Assembly: GCA_036244855.1 (NCBI GenBank)
Contig: BQKZ01001375.1
Location: forward strand, 29,709 to 93,708
Length of the DNA stretch: 64,000 nucleotides
Direction: 5' to 3'
Origin: Temnopleurus reevesii
Lineage: Eukaryota > Echinodermata > Echinoidea > Temnopleuroida > Temnopleuridae
A program made the translations under genes and the position numbers. How positions within the stretch are numbered: position 1 is the first letter of the stretch; each line of letters begins with the position of its first letter. Positions 1 through 11,744 of the stretch are shown here, one piece after another. A model generated the notes under the pieces. It was not told the origin of the DNA, made no database searches, and saw nothing but the letters and a program-made list of their open reading frames with translations.

Positions 1-1000
1 ATACATATTTTGATTTGCTTATAGTTTGCAGCCAATCATGTGGTTAATTTCAATTATCAAAAAAAAACTATATATAAAAATCACCAGATTGTAATGGTAA
101 CGTTATGTGATTTATGATATTCATATTGTATGTAATAACAATTTGACCTGTTTGACCTCAATTTTACTTTCATTAAAAAAAAATAACAAATACTTCTCCA
201 GCAATACTATAACAATATTTGTTCATACAGTTTTAAAACCAACTAGTATAAAATTACTTTATGACGAGTAGGCTATATGTAAACCAATAATCTAGTAACA
301 TACGCGTCTTTTTGTACTCATTTCAGTCACACTCGACAAATGAAAAAATATATATATATTATTCAAATATCAGAAGGCTTCCAGATGACACATTTATCTA
401 GTAATTTTTCTTGTTTGTTTTTTAAGAGTGTAACTTCCAAGCAATTCTCTTAATTTCATCAACATATGCACGAAATACACTCTCTGACGGTGTATTGATT
501 TTCAGCACGAGTTTGCCCAGTTACAGCACTCAAAAATTCAACGAACAAATCTTATGAAAATATGAAGGTATTTTCAAGAAATTAAAAACACATATTACTG
601 TCATGAGTACCGTTTAGTTCCATATCAAATATAGCATATGTTTTGAATATGAAGACAATTTTGTGCATTTAAAACTTTCTACAAATCCACCCCACAAATC
701 TAATGGAGATAGGAACACCTTAAAAAAAAACAAAAAAAAAACACACATATCGTGGGCATGAGCACCATTAAGATTAATATCAAGGGTTGAATGTGTTACA
801 GAGGTGGGGGGGGGGGGTGAGAATGGCAATTAACACAATGGTGGTTTTTTCACCTATTTTTCTATACAGGAGATATGAAGATGATATGAAGTTGAGTTAA
901 GATGTATTCCATATCGAATAACAACTTTTTATTTTGTCTGGAATTAATACAAACGATTCCTGGATTCAAGCTTCTGTCACATTAACTGGTAGCATACAGT
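1..1000. other. Unassigned AT-rich intergenic stretch
   Basis: I see no gene here. It has short A and T runs, a small AT dinucleotide run near 349-360 and a G homopolymer inside a G-rich patch at about 806-818. The open frames are short, low in complexity and not protein-like. Confidence 0.5.
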
Positions 1001-1120
1001 GGCATAGGAGCCCAGAAACAACACGATTGAACACGACGCTTTGATTACTTCACGGATAACCGTCTACGAACAAAGAGTCGTGTTGAATCACGTTCAGTCA
1101 GGGCAACTATGTGACTAGGG
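1001..1120. mobile_element. Foldback element, distant relative of family B
   Basis: Imperfect inverted repeat. The left arm reads acaacacgattgaacacgac and the right arm contains gtcgtgttgaatcacgtt, its approximate reverse complement. A cataggagcc / ggcaactatgtgac pair lies outside. The arrangement (terminal pair, cacgatt core, central spacer, gagtcgtgttgaatc) matches the two well-preserved family B copies at 17608-17743 and 17880-18014, but with many differences, so this is probably an older or related subfamily. No coding capacity; non-autonomous. Confidence 0.55.
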
Positions 1121-1555
1121 TATAACAGAAGAATCTAGGAGACTCATCTGTGTCGCCATGGATAAATTTAAGACGAGCGTGTAGCGATGAAACGACAACA
1201 AAAATACGAACGAACAAACAAAACAAGCACAACAAGTTCTAGCTCAGTGCTGGGGAAGAAGGACAAGTGTGAAAATGTATCTTTTCGGCTATTATTTCAT
1301 CATGCAATCCGTAGTTTTTTATTTTCAATTTCCATTTATCTAAATTTATTGTTTTTATTGATGTTTCTTGTGAAGCGGCAAATTTACTCATGTTGGGGAT
1401 GCGTTGTTTTAGAATTTGTTAATTTTACTTTTCTTCATTCACTGACATCAACATATTTTTAGGGGTAGGTATACCACTTCATGATATTATGAGCCTTTTC
1501 CATGTGAAAGTGTTATGTATGGTGCGAATTGCGAATCCTTTAAGAATAGAATTAT

Positions 1556-1568
1556 AGTAATAATAATG

Positions 1569-1602
<34 letters not shown>

Positions 1603-1710
1603 TAATAATAATAATAATAATAATAATTATTATAATAATAATAATAATAATAATGACAAAAATTAAAATGATAATTATGATAATTATAATAATAATGATA
1701 ACGATATAAA
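1556..1710. repeat. (AAT)n microsatellite, probably an expanded SINE tail
   Basis: About 150 bp of AAT/ATT trinucleotides with a few GAT and AAC interruptions. It directly abuts the 3' side of a minus-strand SINE (1722-1998), and other copies of that SINE end in ATT-rich tails. The simplest reading is that the tract grew from the SINE tail. Confidence 0.85.
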
Positions 1711-1721
1711 TAATGCGTCTC

Positions 1722-1998
1722 GTTTACCCAGGGTAGCTACGTCGGTTATGCAAGCGTGCAATGAATGCTAATTTTCCACTCCCTTGGGAGTATTCCAGCA
1801 GGGTGCCTCAATTAAGACACGTACTGCTAAATTGACTAGGATGGTCACGTCCAACTGGTTCCCAATCCCTCGTGTGTAAAGTACAGCGCAATGTTGATAC
1901 ATTTCTTGCTGAAGGGAATTAGTTCCATGAGTCAGATTCGAATGCACGACCCTCTGGTTGAAAGGCGGGATCCAGAACCACTACACTAGGACGCCTCC
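1722..1998 (-). mobile_element. tRNA-derived SINE, main family, degenerate copy
   Basis: Read on the minus strand, the head begins near 1998 with gtgtagtggttctgg (A-box region), then gcctttcaaccagaggg and a B-box-like gcattcgaatc. The SINE body follows (cagcaagaaatgtatcaac, then a decayed gctgtactttacac block). The body is much diverged, and the 3' end leads into the (AAT)n tract. Non-coding; it would have depended on LINE machinery in trans. Confidence 0.75.
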
Positions 1999-1999
1999 A

Positions 2000-2478
2000 T
2001 TTTTCAATACGAATTATGCATCTCTGCTTTATTCATCCCCGCTATGAACTGCACCAGGCCTATCATGCACCTATTAAATATGGGATCAGGTGTTGGCCTG
2101 TTTATTCCGGTGTCATAAGATTATGGATTCTTGAAATCGTTGGTCAGCCCATGCAGCCAGTTAAGTACATATTACAGTAACCTATACCCCATAAATAAAA
2201 GGGAGGTCATATACATCGTCCTTGTTTTCACGTTGTGAGGGTAAACAAAGGATAATTGGTAGGCTTTCGAAATTAGTGGACGGCGGCTTGAAGGTGCTGG
2301 AAAATGAGTGTGCATCTGTTGTGCGCATTGAAGGACAAGTGTGCAACTGATGTGCGCATCATCAATTGCGCATATCAGAAGCGTTCTCGTTTTCTCCCGT
2401 CCAAAAGCCTCCGCCCACCAATTTCGTAAAGCCTTTATTTGTTGAACGGAACAAGTTAAACTTGACAAGCTAAAAAAC

Positions 2479-2513
<35 letters not shown>

Positions 2514-2838
2514 CATATCAAAATATGTTTCGAACAAACTAGTATCACATTTCGTTCAAACTGTCACCATTTGTTTACGTCATTTTATTGATTTATTAAC
2601 AACACAGTAATTATATTGATAGGGTTCCATTAAGACCGGGTGAAGGGGTGCATGCCAACAACTTTGGATAATACAGGGCCTCTTAATCTTTGACAAAATA
2701 TCGATTTCAAATACTGAACGAAGCTGTCACTTTCTTGATAACCACACATACGCTACGTATATATTTAACCAGTATGTCTTTATCCCTACACTTCTTTATG
2801 TTTTTATATATTCAATAATCTCTAACAGCTCACCATCT
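2000..2838. other. Unassigned stretch with a small (TA)n tract
   Basis: No gene recognised. A TA-rich alternating tract lies at about 2478-2517. Near 2303-2360 a short motif repeats imperfectly (agtgtgcatctgttgtgcgc and agtgtgcaactgatgtgcgc). Confidence 0.45.
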
Positions 2839-3094
2839 TAAAGTTGACTCACACCTTTCCGTTATGGCATGCGTAAAACCAGCGTTTTTGTTTTAAACAA
2901 AAAAAAGCTCCATGGACGCACAAATACGTATGTCATACGATGGACTGACGTTCTGCGTACGCTCGTTGCGTGCATGCAGAGCGTCAGTCCACTGTCTGAT
3001 TCGCGTTTACTGTGGGCTCGGGGAGCCCTTTTAATTTTCAAAATCGCTGGGCTAACGCAGACTGAAAAAAGGCAAAGGTGTGAGTAGGCCTCTA
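2839..3094. mobile_element. Foldback (MITE-like) element, family A, copy 1
   Basis: Starts with taaagttgactcacacctt and ends with aaaggtgtgagtaggcctcta, which is the inverted form. Subterminal arms pair further in, for example gactgacgttc with gagcgtcagtcc. Family A has seven similarly sized copies here (2839, 28196, 42523, 47011, 52659 and 61379, with a variant at 18699). Their consensus ends read roughly TAAAGGCCGACTCACACCTT. No coding potential. The open frames running across it exist only because of the symmetric sequence. Confidence 0.8.
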
Positions 3095-3239
3095 AATCCA
3101 ACGTCTCATGCATCACTAGCTAAACTATTCACGTATACTTTGAAGAACTCATCAGAGGAATTTGCCAAACACTGAGTATATAGGAAATCATTAAACATTT
3201 ATGATTTGACGTTCGTAAGATAAACCGCGCAATAAAACC

Positions 3240-3560
3240 GCGTTATCGTCGTCATTATCATCATCACCATTACCACAATCATCATCCTCATCCTCCTCCT
3301 CATCATCATCACAATCATCATCATCATCATCATCATCTCCATCATCATCATCATCATCAGCATTATCATCATCATCAAAAACAGCAACGACATCATGGCA
3401 AACTTTGCCATCACTACAATCGTCATCATCATCTTTATAACCATCATCATCTTCACCATCACTACCGTCATCGTCATAACCATCATTGACATCATCATCA
3501 TTACCATCACTACCATCTTCTTTATCTTCATCATCATTATCTTCATCATCATCCTCCTCC

Positions 3561-3602
<42 letters not shown>

Positions 3603-3945
3603 CCAGTACCATTATTTTCATCATCGTCATCACCAACACCATCATCATCATCATCATCACCTTCATCATCATAATCATCATTATTATTATTACCATCATC
3701 ATCATTATCATCACCACCAGTATCATCATCATCATTACTATCATCATCAACACCAGAATTATCTTTATCATCATCTCCATCTTCATCATCATCTCCATCT
3801 TCATCATCATCATCATCTTCATCATCATCATCATCATCATCAAAAACAGCAACAACATCATGGCAAACCTTGCCATCACTACTATCATCATCACCATCTT
3901 TGTATTATTATCATCTTCACCGTCCTCACTATCCTCATTACGGAA
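3240..3945. repeat. Long imperfect (ATC)n microsatellite
   Basis: About 700 bp of CAT/ATC trinucleotides with CAC, CAG and TTC variants. A distinctive non-repeat insert (caaaaacagcaac...catcatggcaaac) occurs twice, at 3376 and 3841. The offset of 465 bp shows that part of the array was duplicated as a block. The long methionine-rich or isoleucine-rich open frames on either strand are microsatellite translation, not genes. Confidence 0.9.
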
Positions 3946-4215
3946 CTTAAGCAAGAGGGCGGAAGGGCTGATCAGAACGTTAGCTCTAAGGTCCGTTCCA
4001 GAAGTAGCGTTAATACATAAAGCATTGTCAACATTTATAGAAGAGGACGGTATAATGGACAGGGCGCCACGAAAGATTTGGATACGTCATCACACTAGCG
4101 TCTTGATGAGAACCTTATTCCTGGCGAGGGCCGTCCTTAAAAAACGTTCTTCACCTCAGCGGCCCGCTAGATTTTCCCGCGCTTGAGAAATAACGTCCTG
4201 ATCATCCCTTCCGTA
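3946..4215. mobile_element. Foldback element, family I, copy 1
   Basis: The left end ggaagggctgatcagaacgt pairs with the right end acgtcctgatcatcccttcc. Inside are cgttagctctaaggtcc and a gcggcccgcta block, both also present in the copy at 63250-63467. It sits between two blocks of ATC/CAT microsatellite (3240-3945 and 4216-4440), so it may have inserted into one array. Non-coding. Confidence 0.75.
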
Positions 4216-4351
4216 TGATCACCATCGCCACCAAATCGTCGACATAATCATGCTCATCTCAACCATCATCTGCACAATCATCTCCACCACTACCATCATC
4301 ATCATCATCATCACCACCACCACCACTACCATCATCATCATCACCACCACC

Positions 4352-4385
<34 letters not shown>

Positions 4386-4440
4386 CCACTACTACAATCA
4401 TCACCACCACTACCATCATCATCATCATAATCGTCGTCAT
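4216..4440. repeat. (CAT/CAC)n microsatellite
   Basis: Imperfect trinucleotide array of CAT and CAC units, probably the other half of the array at 3240-3945, separated by the family I element. Confidence 0.85.
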
Positions 4441-5337
4441 AGCAGCCCAAGTCATCACTAGCGCAGTGCTGACAATAACATCTGCCGCGATTGTTATGAA
4501 GATAGTATACCCTTTTGTCATATTTAGTTATTCTAAGCCCCTAATGAGTTGTTTATGAATAAAAGCAGCGGGTACTATTTTCGTATTTGCCTGAAACCAA
4601 ACGCCGTCTCTTATACATGGTAGTTACACAAATATAAACAGGAAACAGACACAGATTTGAAATATCTACGCAAAAAAAAACCTCTTCAACGAGTCTGAGT
4701 CAAAATTTTGCAAATCCCAATAATCTCGGCGTCAGCTATCATCTAGGATTTCCCTTTTTTCCTCCGCTGTAAAGAGACAGAAACTGTCGAAATATTAAGA
4801 ATAGGAAATCCTTACCCTTTACGAGCTAAATTAGCATAGCCTTAAGGGAGATTCGATGATGAAACACGGACGGTAATACAGGTGTGATATTAATGCCTGC
4901 CGGCGTATTGGGAGTTCATCATGGAAAAGGAAAATGAAAAATGGCAATGCTCATTATGTCAGTTGCTGCGACTTTAGCTCGTAGCTTTTTCTCATCTCCA
5001 CATCGTTTGTAAGAGAACATGGACAACGTTTGTTATTCACTCTTTATAATTCTGTTTAACTCTTTGTGTGCTGATTGGATTTTCAGTGAATAATAATGGC
5101 GATCATTGTCTTGATATTAAGCCTAAAATAATGCGTCTCTAATTTTAAAATGATTATTATTTTGTATGTATTCCTTAAATTGCAGTGTAAATGTTTACGC
5201 TCTACGCAAGTAGTATGGCAGAAAAAAAGTATACCTTGCAAAAACGCCGGTGTTATGTTTAAAAACCAGTCGGAATCTAAATAGGTCCATGCAGAAATAA
5301 CTTGAAATAACATCCATTTGGAATCAAATTAATTTAT
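4441..5337. other. Unassigned intergenic stretch
   Basis: No gene, repeat or RNA recognised. Open frames are short and without protein-like composition. Confidence 0.4.
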
Positions 5338-5461
5338 CTAAACACCAGATGGTGTGGCTTAAGCCCCCTTACAATACCAGTGGGTGTATATCTATATTGA
5401 TTTGATTCCAATTAGGTATATTTCTAGTGTATACCTATTTAGATTCCAGCTGGTGTTACAA
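5338..5461. mobile_element. Short foldback with AACACCAG ends
   Basis: The left end aacaccagatgg and the right end ccagctggtgtt are inverted copies. Between them are further pieces of the same motif (ccagtgggtgtat, attccaattaggtat). A small MITE-like palindrome; related motifs occur in the duplicated block at 51890-52225. Confidence 0.5.
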
Positions 5462-7295
5462 TTTACCCCGTTGTTTTGCAATGTACGGTTGTTGAATATG
5501 ACAATACAAACGTGCAGAATAGATTCATCAGCATTTAGAGCGTAAAAGTCCATCATCATTGAAAAAAATGTGAGTAGAAGTTTATCCTACTTTGGGAAAC
5601 ATACACTGTCCACAAAGTTATTTATCGAAATATGGCCAACTTCTACATATAAGTTGGACGCATTTTCCATATATATATATAGTAGAATTGAAAAGGTAGA
5701 ACATAGGAAGGACATATTCTAACCAAATTCTGATTTAGATATGCTCAACTGCCGGTGAAATGCAGAACTAGACCATAAATTAAGCATATTTTAACCAATA
5801 GTTGTGAGGACTTTGTGGAGTATATTTGCCAGTGATGTCTAAACTTTCTGCCAAACGTTTTTAGGAGACTATTTAACCTTTCTTTTTCATCATCGGTCTA
5901 ATTGCTGTTTTGTTTCTCTCCGCCTAGTTGCAAATTCATGTTCTTCTGCTCATTAATATGCTCTGAGCGAAAATTTGGTCTTGAAAAAAAAATCATCCCA
6001 GCTGTGCTCCAATTTCTTGAACTTCGTTTTCAACAAATCAAGTTGAAAAATAACAACTTAATGAGGACTAAGAATAGAAAACAGTGATAGTGACGAATTG
6101 CCAATTACAGTATATGTCTTGACTTGAATAATTCTGACTCCAATTTCTAGTTGCATTTTCTAAATCCATTGTTGTTTTGTTACATTCATTCGTCTACAAA
6201 TTTCCTCGTATTAACTAATACATTTATCTTTTATTCTATTTTCATCATTTATCATTTATGCACATCATCATGCATTATTATGCCCAGAGGTTCTTGCGAA
6301 ATTTTGCAACAATACGTTCTTTAATTTTATAATTATTATTTTTCTTTGCATTTTTTCATTTATTTATTTTGAAAAAAAATATCAAAGAGCAGAGTAGTTT
6401 TGTCCCGATATATATAGCTGTGTTCTATTACTGCTTTGTTTAGATTTTACGACCCTCTGAATAGAACATGTAGTTGATAAATATCGTAAATATAACAATT
6501 AAATTTTACCAATTCTGATTATTTTTCCATTAACTGTTCATCATTTTCCTGAGAAAGCTAGAACTGTGTCTTTCTTTATCTTCGGTGTACAGTATAGACG
6601 TATGATGTGTCAGTAGATGCCGTGCATGGGTGAAAAGTTTACTATAGCATTATCAAAATGAAATTTTGTCTAATTTATCACCAACTAATCACCCATGAAT
6701 ACCAATTAGAAGGTTATTGTAAAATCTCAATAGATCGGTAGGTGTCTCCCGTAGTCGCGCATAATGTCCATTGCCAATTTAATAAGCATCCGTAATTAAA
6801 AGTGGCAACACTTTTAACCGGGATGTAAAGTAATAGCATATTCTGGTAATGCCTATAAACTAACTTGAGGTAATATCAGCATTATCCAATATGACATGCG
6901 TGATTGAGTGATTGAGCACACCTAAAATAATTAATGTAATTTTTTAAAGTCACACGAGTCTCTTATTACGGATATAAATTGAGAAAAAACGATTAAATTC
7001 ATGCGTAGAGGCAAGTTTTAGATGTCTTTCTTTTGTTACATTGTCGATAAGCAGACCCAATTTGGATATTTTGAAGGCCAAATTGCACAACTTATTTTGG
7101 GATGAAAATTGACTTCCAAATATTTTCACAAAGTCGATATTAGCCAAAGTAATGGGCTTAAACAATGTCACTTTTCCTGTAAAAAACTGTGGCAATCGAT
7201 GAAAAAAATTTGTCATGGAAGCGGGAGTAGGGGAGTCGGGAAATAGGCATTAAGGCAAAATTATTAATTCATTGTGATGTGAGAATCATCTTTTC
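5462..7295. other. Unassigned AT-rich stretch
   Basis: 1.8 kb in which I see no gene. Open frames such as the one at 6950-7216 (minus) have no recognisable motif or codon bias. Confidence 0.4.
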
Positions 7296-8055
7296 AGGTG
7301 TCGTAGCATATCTGGTCCCCCAGCGTATTAGATCCCCGAGCAGTTTCGGGAACAAATAGTATACTGGTGGCGAGTGCCGCATATTCGATCCCCCTCAGCT
7401 CGACGACAACCGCTCGTCGCAGCAGATCGGTTCCTTAGCATATTCGGTCCTCATTGCGCCTGTACATTTCTTTGTGTGTTTTTGTATGAGAAAAACGATG
7501 TTGATGTTTTCCTCTGTTTCTATTTTTGTTGGGAGTCAGTGATTATTATTATTCTTTGTTTTTTCGGGGGTAAGGGGCGTTAGAGGTAAATGATTCAATT
7601 TTTTGTTTTATTTGTTTATTTTTTTAGATATGTGTGTGTGGGGGGGGGGGGGAAGCTCCATATTGGCGACGCAGTGCAGTGTGAATCATCAGTGCTGTGC
7701 GCACCCACCCAATATATAAATTTGCGCCAAGCTTCAAAGCCCGCGAAAATTGTACAATGTGGTTGAATTGTATAAATTCTGTGGGAATAATATTTCTATA
7801 CTTTTTTTTTTGCATAACCATGAAAATGCCCCAAATCTATTAAAACATCGCAATTTTTTTTTGTAATTTTTAAAAAGTGACAAAAATCATAAGTAAAAAA
7901 CATATATTTTGTTGTTGTTGTTTTTTTTTGGGGGGGACCAAAATTGCTGTTACCAAATGAAATACCGGGTCGAGAGAGCAGCAGAATGGCTACGGGGACC
8001 AAATATTTGGTCCTCTCGGATCTAATATGCGGGGGTCCAAATATGCTCTTACACC
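7296..8055. mobile_element. Foldback element, family K, about 760 bp
   Basis: The left end aggtgtcgtagcatatctgg...cagcgtattagatcc is matched in inverted form by the right end ggatctaatatgcggggg...aaatatgctcttacacc, giving imperfect terminal repeats of about 45 bp. Motifs of the type atattcgatccccc and tttggtcc recur inside. The right-hand 200 bp has a diverged inverted relative at 37961-38125. I found no transposase frame, so it looks non-autonomous. The open frames at 7374-7583, 7624-7821 and 7796-8002 lie inside it and are not convincing genes. Confidence 0.65.
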
Positions 8056-8511
8056 GGCGCTCTTAGAACATGGTGCTCTTAAAAAAATGCTCTGAACTTA
8101 AAAAGAGTGATTATTTTTCTTTTGCATTTGATACGGTATTCTACAGATGTTTACACTGATGCCAACCAGATAGAACCTGTAAATTTCGTTTGGAAAGTTT
8201 ACTGCCTTCAATTAGGGGGAAAAGACTTCTTTGTTCTGTTTGATTACGCAACTCTTGGAAGATGAAGATGATGCATCCATAATTAAAGAGAATGAAGACA
8301 CAAACAACACATTAGAGTAGCTAAATTTTGATCAAAGAACAGAGCGATACTTTATTGATTAGTGCGTCACGAGCATAATGAACTTATTCTAAAAAGTACA
8401 AGACAGCTAGCCAGCTAATCAAAATGGAATCATACACTTAATTCACACTTATCCAGTATGTTGCCGGTAACTATTGAGGTTTCCATTTCATTTGTCACAG
8501 TCACAGTCACA
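8056..8511. other. Unassigned stretch
   Basis: Nothing recognised apart from a short tandem cacagt repeat (about 8496-8512) just before the family G palindrome. Confidence 0.4.
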
Positions 8512-8628
8512 GTTGACCGGAAGTAGTACGTCATAGTTTTACGCGTCTGCTCATTGTTACGCGCGCAAATACTTCTGACGTAACAATAAGTAGACGCGCA
8601 AAACTATGACGTTCTACTTCCGGTCGAC
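8512..8628. mobile_element. Nearly perfect 117-bp palindrome (family G foldback)
   Basis: The left arm gttgaccggaagtagtacgt...ctgctcattgttacg and the right arm cgtaacaataagtagacgcg...ctacttccggtcgac are near-exact reverse complements over about 50 bp, around a spacer of about 17 bp. As RNA it would form a long hairpin. The close arm match suggests a recent origin or ongoing correction of the arms. No coding potential. Confidence 0.85.
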
Positions 8629-8806
8629 GTGCCCTTCCGTCACATTTGACTGAAATAAAAAACAACACATTATCCATTGACCACTTAGCGATATATGGTC
8701 TAATATGTCACTCTGAGTGTTTTACTGACAATTTTTATTCTCCGGATTCAATTTCGGGTTAGATTGTTAAACTTACTGATTAGCCTTTTGCTTGGATAAG
8801 TTTATC

Positions 8807-9009
8807 CTTAACACTTCATAAACACGTTTTGAACACTTACGTAGTACTTATGGATACTTTGAATACTATTCAAAATCACATAAATGTGCTTATCTTATCT
8901 GTTTTGATGCTCATGGAGTGATAAAGATACAACAGTAAGCCACATATGATAAGCACATATTATAATGTTTATGTTGTGTCAAAGTGTTTATGAAGTGTTT
9001 CTTAATCAT
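8807..9009. mobile_element. Foldback element (family H)
   Basis: The outer arm ttaacacttcataaacac (left) pairs with gtgtttatgaagtgtttctt (right). An inner pair, cataaatgtgcttatctta / gataagcacatatta, lies closer to the centre. Imperfect inverted repeat of about 200 bp, non-coding. Confidence 0.65.
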
Positions 9010-10063
9010 TAACATGAACTCCTCTTATGAAAATGAAAAGTAATTAACTGTTACAAACATCTTTAAGAAAAATTGTTCAGGAGTTTTATAGACAGTGCGC
9101 TTTACTCTTTAATTTTTAATTTAATATCGCGTGTATGAATCATAATGTACACTCGTTTAAGACAACAACATATTATATCATGATTTGTATCTTCAACCAC
9201 ATTGAATTTTGTACAAAATATAATAAATCAAACATTTGACTCCAAACTTTTAAACATTGGACCGCTACCAGCCGACATGCGATGAACAACCACAGACGTC
9301 ACCGCGCCTGCACACGAGGCACCACGTGATCAAGTTACACAAACCAATTAACTTCTTTGTTTCTCCTCTTTCCACGGTAAAGCTTTTATTTACAAGTATT
9401 ACATTCAAATATAAACATTGTGTCATATGAATATCTGCGTTTCCTTGTAAAACGGCCTTTAACATTACAAAATCAAATTAGAATGAAACACAGCACCGTT
9501 ACGACTGTTATTAAAAAGACATCGGATAGAGGAACCAAGAGATAAAATTTCTTTTTGAAGAACAACAAAAAAAATTCCTATCGCAATGCCCGATGGTTGA
9601 CAAAATGATTTATACATTCTCACCTTTCATATTTCATATTTCCATTTTATTATCAATGCCGACGTTTTGTAACAAGGAGATATACATCATTGCCAAAGAT
9701 AAGCATGCAGTTTTCAAGGATATCAAAAGCAAATATGTTCTGCATTATTAAAACGTTTTCTTTCTTTTTTTGTTAACGCTGTAATAAATATAGAATTCCA
9801 TAAAACTGATTTTGCCCGCTAACTTCAAAAGTTTATTTCCTTATATTCACATGTAAATAATACAATATTGTAAATAATATATGATAATTAATGACCTTTA
9901 TTGAATTAAAACTTGTATAGCAAGTCGACAACCCCCATATTTTCATGAAATATGGCATAATTGCTCGAGTTTCCGGGATGAAATTTGATATATGTCAGTC
10001 GACAACTAACCCCATTAATTCAATAACAAGCATTCAGACACGTCACGATCAGTTATCCGTATC
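9010..10063. other. Unassigned AT-rich stretch
   Basis: No gene recognised. The motif gtcgacaac occurs twice (about 9922 and 9998). A weak ttattgaattaa inverted pair surrounds the region, too weak to call an element. Confidence 0.4.
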
Positions 10064-10183
10064 AGGGCCCCGTAACACAAAACTTTCCAACCGATCGTAC
10101 GATTGATATTTATCATAAGTCTATGGGGAACCATGTGCTGAGGATTTGCAATTGATCGTAATTGCCTTTATGTTACAGACCCC
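10064..10183. mobile_element. Foldback element, family D, copy 1
   Basis: Starts ggccccgtaacacaaaac and ends ttatgttacagacccc. Inner block: ccgatcgtacgattgatat, then tcataagtctatgggg. Four further members share the GTAACA ends and the gtctatggg core to varying degree: 15235, 25379, 33131 and 48265. Non-coding. Confidence 0.75.
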
Positions 10184-11744
10184 AGATGAAGATGCTTCTT
10201 GCCGGCGCCAGGCTCACACAGCATGTTTATAGAAATGATATTACACTCATGGCAAAATGTCCTCTTAGAATGTTTGAGCAAACGTTTACCCATCACTGAA
10301 TATCAAATTATCCACGCCAAATGGTGGCTAAAACCTATTAAACCGATCGTGATATTTCGATGATTTTGAACCTCTCTAAGTTGCTTATTAATGTACTAGT
10401 TTAGATTGATGATATGTGGGTAGTATAATTTTCCCCATTTTTCTTAAAGTACACTCTCTGAAGTCGGATATCACTGAGTGGACTCAAAAAGAGGAACAAA
10501 AAAATACCCATTATTGGCTTAGAAAAGGGAACAAGCGTGTCTGTACAGTTATTCTTTACAATACTGGGTAAAATGTATTTTGTACAAACACGATACAAAG
10601 TATTTTCGAAAAAGTAAGTCGAACGCAATTACAATGCTCTTTTGTAATGTTATTGAAATCGATACCGGCTTGTCATTGTTGTGTCCGCACAGTTGAATAC
10701 ACGGGGTACGGATCAATTGTCTGCGTTCTAGTTATTTTTTCGAAAATAGTTTATGTCATGTTTACAGGATTCTTCTTACCCAATAACATGCCTTTTCACA
10801 TTGCACCCAATATTGATTTATTATTCTTAACGTAGTATGTTTACAGACGATTCACATTTAAACATATCAAACGTTTAAGAAAATTAATATGAAGACGCAG
10901 AATCAATCGATTCATGTTGACAAAATAAGAGGTATAAAAATTACGCTTAATAGCATCTCAAGGCATATAGAATATAACAAGCAAAGTAAACATAACAAAA
11001 AAAGAAAGTTCACCTAACAGTGTTAACAACAAGTTCTGAGCGGGTTGTGATTTGGCGAAGAAGTTTCCCGACAATCTAGCGAGATTTTTTATTAAAATTT
11101 TCATTGTCTAAATATTTAGAAAATGTTTAAACATACCAACCATGCATGATAAGAAAAGAGCCCTGTTTAGTTTCAAAGAGTATTCGTTGGACTCTCAGTA
11201 CACTATAAGAGGTGACAATCGTAATAGATACAAGCGAATAGGTATTTCTAAGCTTACTTTTTTTTACTTTGTCCGTTAGACCAAAATTTAAAAAAAAATG
11301 TTGCGATATTCCAAGTTGGCAAAGTCCTACGTTAACAGGGTCTGCAAGTCTGCAGAGTATGAAAAAGGCTTTGCACATCTGGACATCTTAATATTTAGCC
11401 AAAAAACTCAATTTTTCGACATGGAAATTAATGTGCAGGTTTTATGTATTTTGTTCTGTAAAGGCTTCGCAATATATGCTGAAATCTACACATAGGATAA
11501 AACGCCGGATGGTAGGCAATCGTGATAGGATAATTGCTTACTCGCTACTTTATTTTTTTTTCTTTGAGAGAAGATTGTAAGGCGCCAGCGCGCTCAGGAA
11601 CAAGGCAGCATGACACATTGGTGGTATGATGATGGTGACGGTAATCAGACCTTAAAAACAGACAACACAAGGAAACAAACGTAAAAGAAATTTTATTAAC
11701 GTAATGTTCTGGTACGTGATATCAGTCACATAGTTCCCTTTTTC
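10184..11744. other. Unassigned AT-rich stretch
   Basis: No gene recognised. Open frames of 60-80 codons occur on both strands but look random. Confidence 0.4.

Noticed and set aside
3199..4186. Long open frames rich in Met/Ile/Val or Ser (up to 263 codons)
   Set aside because: They are translations of ATC/CAT trinucleotide microsatellite and stop where the array stops.
9898..10029. Possible foldback with ttattgaattaa ends and two gtcgacaac motifs
   Set aside because: The pairing is only 12 bp and AT-rich, and the gtcgacaac copies are direct, not inverted.
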